From: Neurospora tetrasperma FGSC 2508 | Taxonomy: Eukaryota > Ascomycota > Sordariomycetes > Sordariales > Sordariaceae | NCBI RefSeq assembly: GCF_000213175.1 | Contig: NW_009799103.1 | Location: forward strand, 1,816,885-1,880,884 | Length of the DNA stretch: 64,000 bases | Direction: 5' to 3' | In this document: positions 57,079-64,000 of the stretch, one piece after another | Layout: each line of letters opens with the position of its first letter | Position numbering within the stretch: position 1 is the stretch's first letter | Notes under the pieces: generated by a model | Seen by the model: only the letters and a program-made list of their open reading frames with translations | What the model was told of the DNA's origin: nothing | The model's database searches: none | Made by a program: the position numbers and the translations under genes

Positions 57079-58163
57079 TTAGAGCTTCTGCATGGCAGCG
57101 ATATCGGAGGACTGGACGTAGTCCTCGAATCCAGCGATCTCCTCCTGGAGCTCATCGAGGGAGATCTTCTCGTCCTCAATGACCATGTTGATCTGGAGCT
57201 TCTTGATACCGAAGCCGACGGGGACGAGCTTGGAACCACCCCAGACGAGACCATCCTTCTCAATACCACGGACGGCAGCCTCAAGAGCAACCATGTCGGT
57301 CTCATCATCTGTAACGACCGGATTAGCACAGATGCTTCGTCTGTACACCGCGGAAGAAAGGAAAACTTACCCCAGGGCTTGACATCCATGGTGACGATGG
57401 ACTTGGCAGCGATCTTGGGCTTGGCAGCCTTCTTCTCGCGGTAGGCAGCAAGGCGCTCCTCACGGATGCGGGCAGCCTCAGCGTCCTCCTCCTCATCGTC
57501 GGAGCCGAAAAGGTCGACATCCTCCTCCTCCTCCTCGCCAGCAGTCTCAGGGGCCTTGGCGGGGTTGATGGTGACCTCGGCGACATCAGGGCCGTAGGTG
57601 GTGTAGGGGGCAGAGGAGTCGCCGGCGAGGGTGGCGAACTCATCCTCGTAGGTGGCGATGTGCTTGTACCAGCGGGCAGCGTTGGGGTACTTCTCGGCGG
57701 AGGGAGCCTCCTTCAGGGCCTTGAAGACGGCAACATCAGCCTGGGAGGCAGTGTAGCTATACAGAGCTGCGCGTTAGCAAGAGCGTGTTCGCCAAGAACC
57801 AGAGCGTGCATTGATGTATATCCAGTGTGTTGTTGGAGGAGGTTCGAGTCAGAAGTGCACAAAAGTGCTGTTGTGTTAATCATTTGCAGGGTCTTAAGCT
57901 GCTCAGCAACACGGACCAGTGTGTTCATCATTCGAAAGGGCAGGAAAGTGACCATCATATCATGGAGAAGTCCGTGATACATACCCAGTAACGTAAGAGC
58001 GGGTGAGGAGCCAGTTGTTGAGCACTGATGCCAAAGCGCGTTAGTTGACAAGTCCTTCTCTCATGATTGCGCTTCTCGTCGAGCGCAAGCGCAGGCGCAA
58101 GCGGCAGGTTGGGGGTTGCTTACCGGCAAGGCCGGCATCGGTGAGGAGATCAGTGAAGCCCAT
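57079..58163 (-). CDS. translation elongation factor eEF1B-alpha (EF-1-beta)
   Basis: This is the nucleotide exchange factor for eEF1A. Exons on the minus strand are 58163-58124, 58024-57985, 57756-57371 and 57308-57079, giving 231 residues. The N-terminal GST-C-like part includes [18 protein letters not shown] and [11 protein letters not shown]. An acidic hinge ([21 protein letters not shown]) and a Lys/Ala-rich linker follow. The C-terminal exchange domain contains [21 protein letters not shown] and ends DIAAMQKL. The first two exons are only 40 nt each. Intron 2 (57984-57757, 228 nt) is long and hosts a box C/D snoRNA. The gene has the same host relation as yeast EFB1. Confidence 0.97.
57843..57936 (-). 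ncRNA. snR18: box C/D snoRNA, U18 (snR18) candidate, in eEF1B-alpha intron 2
   Basis: On the minus strand: box C ATGATGA (57931-57925), box D' CTGA (57906-57903), box C' ATGATTA (57883-57877) and box D CTGA (57852-57849). A 5-bp terminal stem is formed by TTCGA just before box C and TCGAA one base after box D. The D' guide TGGTCCGTGTT (57918-57908) is complementary to AACACGGACCA. In LSU rRNA this is the AAACACGGACC segment that yeast U18 methylates at A649 and C650. The fifth guide base upstream of D' pairs with the A of CAC, matching A649. Yeast SNR18 also lies in the EF-1-beta intron. Mature ends are approximate. Confidence 0.9.
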
Positions 58164-59421
58164 TTTGCTGGATTTTGGGGATTGAGAAGTGGTGATGAGA
58201 GATGGATGTTGATGTGAGGAATGCCTGGAGAGAGAGAAAGGAGTCAACAGAGGCAGAGGCAGCGACGACAATGTGGCCCAAGGATGGCGGGGTTGAAAAT
58301 CTTTTGGATTGGATCCATCCAATTTCGAGCTCCACTCTTTGGTGCGCGGAAGACCCCGCTCTACGAAAAGCGAAAAGCCGCTGCCTGCAGTGGTGCGTCC
58401 AGTGGAAACCGAGTGCCTGCAGATAGCAGGAGCACGGGCCATTCGATTGATTCGCAACGAGTGAGTTCAACCGCTGAAGGCACAGCCAGCCGCGCGCCAC
58501 TTCAAAACAGCTAGGGGAGGAATACTACTATGCATGTACCTCTAGCGAAGGAAGCTGCTCAGCCACGGTTAAAAGCCCTTGGCCCAATCCTGGACTCGTT
58601 CGTCGTCTAGGCCTTTGCACTCTTTGCCCAGCATCAACGCCATCCAATCAAACATGACGTCACATTCTCCTTTTCCCGGCGGTTACAAAGTAAACAAAAA
58701 CAACACTTACCTCTGCGGCAATGTGATCTGTAGATATCCCAGGGTGATCAGATTTCGCAGATGACTTGAGAACCCTTACGGGTAGCTAACCGTCATCTAC
58801 CGAGCAGGCTAAAAGGTATAAATAAAGACCGGAACCCTTGCTACAGTCGCGGGTGTCCAGCAGTCCCCATGCCAACGAGCCCTACGCACAACTGGCCCTT
58901 GCTAGGCGTGTGTCACCTGGATCCTTGGCCAACTTGTCGATTGGCTCACGAGCAGTGCACCAGCTCCATGACTGGCGTCTGTTCTCCCGTCGCTCGACAC
59001 CACGTAACGTCACTGAACCCTATTGTGTCTATGGCCCAAAATCGTGCTAGCTCGACTTGTTGAGGGCGCCAATGCGTTGTTACCGCGCGTCATTTGTGTT
59101 CCCTGTAAAGAAAGTCACAAAGCCGACAACGGGGAACCTGGCTTCCACTTGAGTAGGTAGAAACTTATAAGATATAAGCTCGCGGCAGTGACGACTCTTC
59201 CAGGATCCAAATCTTCATCCGCATCAAACTTTCATATCACCTAGTAACTCAGCCGCCTCGAACTGTCCCGAGTGAAAACGAATCCACCAAATAAACAAAG
59301 CCAAACTATATATTATCCACCAACGGTTCTATTCTCCACGACTTGAGACTTTTCAAACCCAACCGCTCTATCTTGTGGAACTATCTCAAACACCCAGCAT
59401 TACATCATCACAACCGCTACC
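58164..59421. promoter_or_regulatory. divergent promoter eEF1B-alpha / MARVEL gene
   Basis: This is a 1.3-kb bidirectional interval. There is no gene. A C/A-rich leader (59200-59420) precedes the MARVEL-gene ATG. Confidence 0.5.
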
Positions 59422-59935
59422 ATGGAATCTCTAAACCGCTACATCCCCTACGCCCACATGATCGCAACGGTCTTTGGCCTTATCGAGCTCGGTCTAACAT
59501 GTTACCGTGAGTTTTTCTCCATCTTCCACTTTTAAACCATTACACCACTAACAATCTCCAACAACAGTCGTATCACCCTGGTGGCGAGCCCCCGGCATCT
59601 ACGCCTTCATGCTCTTCAGCTCCGTCTGGACTTTGTTGGTTCTCATCTACATTGCCCTCTTCCCGCCTTACTTCCCCAAGACGTTCCAGCGCACCATCGC
59701 CCTCGCGCTGGAGTGGATCACCATGATCTTCTGGTTCGCCGGCTCGATCGCTCTCGCCGTTTATTTCGGGTCTCCGAGCTGCGGTGCCGACACATTCTGC
59801 GGATGTGTCGAGGCCGCTACTGCCTTCGGCTTCCTTCTCTGGGTTACCTTTTTGTTCATCGTTATTGTCGATACCATGGCTACGCTCAAGGGTAGGGCAA
59901 GGGGTCAGAGGGCCAAGCCTGTTGTCGGAGTTTAG
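59422..59935 (+). CDS. small four-helix membrane protein, MARVEL-like domain
   Basis: Exons are 59422-59506 and 59568-59935, giving 150 residues. Four hydrophobic segments are seen: about 12-30, 45-65, 78-98 and 115-135. CGADTFCGCVEAATAFGF before the last helix resembles the Cys-containing loop of fungal MARVEL-type proteins of the Nce102 group. The C-terminal tail is short and basic. The function of such small fungal MARVEL proteins is not settled; membrane organisation is the usual suggestion. The intron is 61 nt. The start is the first ATG after a C/A-rich leader. Confidence 0.85.
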
Positions 59936-60730
59936 GGTGGCGGATTGAAACACAGAGAATTTGATCCCTGGATCGGACTCCAACAAGGAGTGGATGGAGG
60001 AATGCATGTCGGCATTGATCTCAGCTGTTGCTGGCTGCATCGCTGCTTGGGAACTGGCTTCCACAAGCGGCAGGGGAAGATGATTTTAATGCTAGTGGAA
60101 AACGGGACACGCAGCGGGATGCATGGCATGCAGGAATGCAGGAATGCGGAATAACAGAAAGAGTTGTACGGCAATGAAGAGGTTAGATAGTTTGCATCGG
60201 GACAGGCGCATCATTGCGAAACATCGCGGACAGCATAGCATAGAATACCCTTTTCCTTTTACCTAGGCTAGAGCATTTATATTTGCATCTACACACCCGG
60301 ATATCACAACGTCATTTTCTTGTCGCATCGTGTGCTTGTCAAGACCAACTCTCAGCCTGCAGCTATGAGCAAGAACAGGACTGTCAACGTTATATAGATA
60401 GATGAGGATGTCTCAAAGACCAAGTGCCCGCCGAAGCCGACTTATCGCCATTATGTTCCGCTCCGTGTACCAATAAATAACCTGTGCTGCTATTGCCAAC
60501 CACAAATTCTGGGCTTAGTGTATCAAAGTAGTTAAACTCTCAACCATAGCCGATGGCTGAATGATGATGCTGATGATGATAATGATGATAGTCAAGAACC
60601 GGCTCCCTAAAGGGACTCTGAATATATATAACTCGGACGTGAGCCAAATTCCTTATCGTCCCATGCCTAGGGTTCAGTGAACACCTTATACAATGCTTAT
60701 GTTTTCTTTAACACACGGACAGGAGGTATC
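59936..60730. other. convergent 3' flanks
   Basis: There is no gene. A short GATGAT repeat lies at about 60562-60590. Confidence 0.5.
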
Positions 60731-62512
60731 TCAATCCTTCTTCTTCTCCTTCCCTTTCTCCGCCGCCTCTCTCTTCCTTTTCCTCCAAGCCTTCAACTCG
60801 TTCAACATCCCCATGACCAAGGGTACAGCCACAGGTCCAAGCAAAGGAAGATACACGGCCACCTTGTGCTCATCCGGGAAATACAGCTGGCCAACCATAC
60901 TCTTCTCGAAGAAGGCGCGCTCAGCCTCAGCCTCGGCTATTCTGGCATGCCTCAGGCCTTCGGCTTCGCCAAGGGTCTCGCAAGCTTGGCGCAAATGAAC
61001 AATAGTCTTGGATACACCATCTGCGACACTGCTAGGGATGGAAATCGATTTTAGTGCCAAGGCAAGACGAGCCAAGGAGCCGAGAGTAGAGGAGGCCCGC
61101 AGAAGTAGGTCTGCCGAGCGGATGCGGGACAGCGTAGACAGGCGAAGCGGGAGGGAACCAGAACTCGGTGTCCCGGTCAGGGACAAGAGATGGGATGTAA
61201 AGGTCAATAAAGGCTGTTTAAGGGCATCCACAGACACATGGGCAGTGTCATGCGGGAGGGAAAGCAAGTAAACAGTGCCCCATTGTGGGATCAGCCATGA
61301 CTGGGAAGTGGTCAACCCACCCTCAGCTGAATCCCGGGCATTCTCAGAGGAGAGTGCAATGGTCTGGTTGCCAACAAACACAATGAAGTTCACTGTCGGC
61401 GCACCGCCTATAGAGGGTGAAAGAGGCCATTCGGCGGCGTTGATGAAGGATGAGAGGTCATCCTTGCTTAGTACCTGGTTCTGCACTCCTGGCGATGCAT
61501 ACAGCTGCACCTGGGTATCAATGGTAAAGTTATGAATAGGCGACAGCAAATCTAGAACGGGCTTCAGATAGTCCTGAATGGCGGCTTCAATATCCCAGCT
61601 GCTTGGAAGCGGTCCGCTGGTGAACAGAGAAAAGGTGAGGTGGTATGTAGGCGCATACTTGAGCGATCGTGTCGTCCGCTTGGCAAGTGATTCGGCCGCT
61701 TCTGGGGTCAAGCTCTGAGGCCGGTAGTCGGTCGGTATCGAGTTACTGGAGAGCAGGTAGGATATAATGGCTTGCTCCTCGGCAAAGGTAGATCGTAGCT
61801 GGCCGGCCACATAGGTCGCTAGCGATGACGAAGCTGATGTCGCGGAGGGTGCAGCATTCGGCGGGTATGTGATGTCAAGGACAGGCTCGTAAGGATCGAG
61901 CGTTGCTGTTACGGCATCGCCGGGAAGAAGACGTATTGTAAGAGCCGTATCGGGTTCATCATTCCGTTTCTGTGGCGCAGCGGGCGAGGAGAGTTGCAGT
62001 CGCAAGTGGTGCCCCGAGAAGTCGTTAAGGTCATCGAGGGCGTGCTGGGTGAGACGGAGGAGGTTCTGGGCCTCTTGCTCCGGGAGCGAGTTGGCTTGGA
62101 TTGAGATGCGGAGAGGAAAGACAGGGCGACATGCCTATACAATGTTCAAGCGCGGGTTAGCAATGTCAAGGTTCGAGCTTCAGACATGGTGTTCGCTCAT
62201 CATGCGCACCTTGCCATCCGCCCAGTCGAGCATCTCCTTCAGGGGAAGGTTAGCTCGGTGGATGGTAGTCGTCTTCCACCATACTGGCAATCCCAGTAGC
62301 AGGACGATCAGCCAGAACGACACTATAACCCATATGCGTCTGCGAATGTCGGAAAGCTTTTCGGGGGGTGGTTCCTTTCGTGTCGATGTTTGCGCTGCTG
62401 TCGCCGATGACAGTGGAGTGGCCATAGGACTCGATGTCATCGTCGCCATTTGAGTCTCGGAGGACAGAGTGTCGCCAGCTGCGCCATGGTCGATGGGTCG
62501 TCGGGCAAACAT
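60731..62512 (-). CDS. GPI17: GPI transamidase subunit PIG-S (Gpi17)
   Basis: This is a component of the ER complex that attaches GPI anchors to proteins. Exons on the minus strand are 62512-62210 and 62134-60731, giving 568 residues. The ATG at 62512 is the first in frame after the leader; later methionines at 22, 25 and 30 are alternatives. A transmembrane segment at about 61-77 (WVIVSFWLIVLLLGLPVWW) is followed by the family segment KTTTIHRANLP. A long lumenal domain comes next, with NFIVFVGNQTIAL and SWLIPQWGTVYLLSLP. A second transmembrane segment near the C-terminus (LPLLGPVAVPLVMGMLNELKA) is followed by a Lys-rich tail that may act as an ER-retention signal. The length fits the family. 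Confidence 0.94.
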
Positions 62513-63279
62513 GGTAAATGTTGAGTCAGACCTATTTGCCAAAGGCCATCTACCGCGCTGCTCGAATGTCCTGGATATTGACAGCGTCAAACGACATCGA
62601 GGTGTCGTGTGTATCAGACAGGATGACCTCGAACATGGGGCACCGGCGCCACGCCTGGGCGACCACCAACCGCGTCTCTTAGGCAGGATGTACAGGCACT
62701 GGATGGCTCGTCCGAAACGGCTAGCCGTGGAGATCCCTTAACGTGGGTACCTGCCTCCACCTCCGCCAAGCGCTCATCTTCGTTATGGAACTTTACTTGA
62801 ATCTCCAATCACAAGGCTGCTTTGAATCCCACACAGTCTACAATCGAGACGGAACACATCCGTTCATCTTTTTTTCTATTGAATTGCAACCATTAAGAAG
62901 CACCACGTTCGAGCCGCATCTCATTTGATCAAGGTTCATGATGAACCCTCTTTATCTGCGAAACCGGACTTCTCTTCTTTATGGGCGTCCGTCTTCTTAC
63001 GTCGTCTTCGCTTTGCCGAACGTGGGTCTGTCGTGTTACTGTGGACGGTTTCACCAGAAAGAAAAAAAAAATACCATACCTTCGTTGCCCAACCAGGACA
63101 ACAACTCACCCAAAATCTGCCACCAACAGACCTGGAACAGACTGTCGGAATTGCTTCACGCCTCACGGTGAGAAGTGCTTGCCCGCCAAAATTCCAACCG
63201 CGCCGTTCCTGGATGGGTACTTCCAGGCTCCGGAGGGAGGCGCTACTGCACCCCGCGCGGCTCGCTTATACGCGATGTA

Positions 63280-63304
63280 CAGTAATGTCCCCTGCTTTTG
63301 CAAC
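63280..63304 (+). repeat. left terminal inverted repeat of the MITE
   Basis: The first 15 bases are an exact inverted copy of 63609-63623. Ten further bases match at 8 positions. Confidence 0.9.
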
Positions 63305-63598
63305 CCCCCCCTAATGCTAGCACCCTACTTATTGCACAGATTTGTGAGTGCAAGATTTACAAACCCATACTGGGACTGCTAACTGCTAATTGCAACAGTT
63401 ATGACCAGATTTTTGCATTAACAGGGGTCGGATTTCTTAGGGAGTGAACACTTATACCTTCATATCGGGGCTTAGCGACCCACTTTTCCCGCCCCTCGGC
63501 GTCTTCCAGTAGCTTGAACACCCACTCCTGGTCCGTGCATAGGATCCCCCTTTTGCAAACACCCTACTTATTGCAAGAAAAATCGCTGCAGGAATTGT

Positions 63599-63623
63599 GT
63601 TGCAATAACAGGGGACATTACTG
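63599..63623 (-). repeat. right terminal inverted repeat of the MITE
   Basis: This is the inverted partner of 63280-63304. It is directly followed by the TA at 63624-63625. Confidence 0.9.
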
Positions 63624-63769
63624 TACATTCACATCAGCGGCATCAGCTGGAGACCACGAGATGGTGTGCAAGATCGGTCTGCTTAATCGGGTTTCTACAG
63701 ATTTCGCTGCCTCCTGATAAATAGGCAGACTGGTACCCCCTGTCGTAACATTCAATTTCAAGCCATCCA

Positions 63770-63988
63770 TCATCTCTGTCCAGTGCCAAAGCTGCAGATG
63801 GTGGTGCAGTGACTAAAAGACTCGAGAAGCCGAGGCACACAAAGACCTGTGATCATCCGATAGCATGCAGGTGGCATCTGGTAAAACACAACACCGAATC
63901 CGCGGATCCGACCATCCATCGTTAGGTTTGCAATTGATTCGTTGCTCATTTCCTCCACGTTCTGCGTGCATTCCAGCGTCCTTATCAA
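63770..63988 (-). CDS. possible partial gene at the window edge, unrecognised
   Basis: This is an open frame of 72 codons. The part nearest the edge reads IRTLECTQNVEEMSNE and DGRIRGFGVVFYQMPP, which looks protein-like. There is no recognised family, no clear splice acceptor and no ATG at its beginning, so it could be the last exon of a gene that begins beyond 64000, or a chance ORF. Confidence 0.2.
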   Translation of the reverse strand: MIRTLECTQNVEEMSNESIANLTMDGRIRGFGVVFYQMPPACYRMITGLCVPRLLESFSHCTTICSFGTGQR

Positions 63989-64000
63989 CGGCGGAAGGGG

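Larger units (their letters stand above)
63280..63623. mobile_element. MITE-like element, Tc1/mariner type
   Basis: This is a 344-bp non-coding element. Ends are CAGTAATGTCCCCTG (63280-63294) and its exact reverse complement (63609-63623); the match extends to 23 of 25 bases, to TTGCAAC on each side. TA dinucleotides flank it on both sides (63278-63279 and 63624-63625), as expected for a Tc1/mariner target duplication. A 16-base direct repeat CACCCTACTTATTGCA occurs inside at 63321-63336 and 63560-63575. A partial inner copy of the end sequence lies at 63411-63429. There is no transposase ORF, so a full-length relative would have to mobilise it. Confidence 0.88.
62513..64000. other. right-edge intergenic with a MITE
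   Basis: No full gene is seen. A 344-bp inverted-repeat element lies at 63280-63623. A minus-strand frame from 63988 to 63770 is open to near the window edge and could be the end of a gene outside it, but it shows no family features. Confidence 0.5.

Noticed and set aside
1-64000. Secondary-metabolite cluster, CRISPR array, integrated virus
   Set aside because: No PKS, NRPS, terpene cyclase clustering, viral gene or regularly spaced direct repeats were seen. ERG9 alone is primary sterol metabolism.

Overview
The window is nuclear DNA of a filamentous ascomycete, most likely a sordariomycete and probably Sordariales. Genes are monocistronic. They are interrupted by short GT-AG introns (about 42-230 nt) and separated by long promoters. 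The gene content is typical of Pezizomycotina: fungal squalene synthase, a UDP-rhamnose epimerase/reductase, a Ser-rich WSC protein, a Gpr1/Fun34/YaaH acetate-type transporter, an OSM1-like fumarate reductase and a fungal arylsulfatase. The genus is my inference from protein style only.

Layout. 1.2-2.9 kb (-) squalene synthase ERG9. 5.0-6.0 kb (+) UDP-4-keto-6-deoxyglucose epimerase/reductase. 7.4-9.1 kb (+) Caj1/Djp1-type J protein. 10.2-11.3 kb (-) NCB5OR-type cytochrome b5 protein. 12.8-15.6 kb (+) large low-complexity coiled-coil protein. 16.7-19.8 kb (-) Nbs1/Xrs2 of the MRN complex. 20.7-21.0 kb (+) ribosomal protein eS30. 22.1-23.1 kb (+) ribosomal protein uS5. 23.9-27.8 kb (+) secreted Ser-rich WSC protein. 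33.8-35.1 kb (+) acetate transporter inside an otherwise gene-poor 12 kb. 40.3-42.0 kb (+) fumarate reductase. 42.4 kb tRNA-Thr relic. 42.8-44.9 kb (-) arylsulfatase. 45.7-47.8 kb (+) MFS transporter. 48.5-50.3 kb (-) DCAF7-like WD40 protein. 51.4-51.9 kb (+) mitochondrial bL36. 52.3-52.8 kb (-) LYR-motif protein. 53.3-54.3 kb (+) histone N-alpha-acetyltransferase NatD. 54.9-55.9 kb (-) repeat protein of unknown function. 57.1-58.2 kb (-) eEF1B-alpha. 59.4-59.9 kb (+) MARVEL-like membrane protein. 60.7-62.5 kb (-) GPI transamidase subunit PIG-S. 63.3-63.6 kb a MITE-like transposon. The genes are mostly unrelated housekeeping or accessory functions, and I see no biosynthetic gene cluster.

The least expected features are non-coding or concern gene structure. 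A box C/D snoRNA lies in intron 2 of the eEF1B-alpha gene. Its D' guide is complementary to the LSU rRNA segment methylated by U18 in yeast, where U18 also sits in the EF-1-beta intron. A 344-bp element has near-perfect terminal inverted repeats and TA target-site duplications. A shortened tRNA-Thr(AGT) keeps a perfect 7-bp acceptor stem. An apparent stop codon in the WSC gene can be removed by an in-frame 42/45-nt intron. The TGA of the coiled-coil gene is followed by 100 in-frame sense codons encoding two hydrophobic segments.

Exon boundaries were placed by hand from splice signals, reading-frame continuity and recalled family patterns. No alignment or transcript evidence was available.
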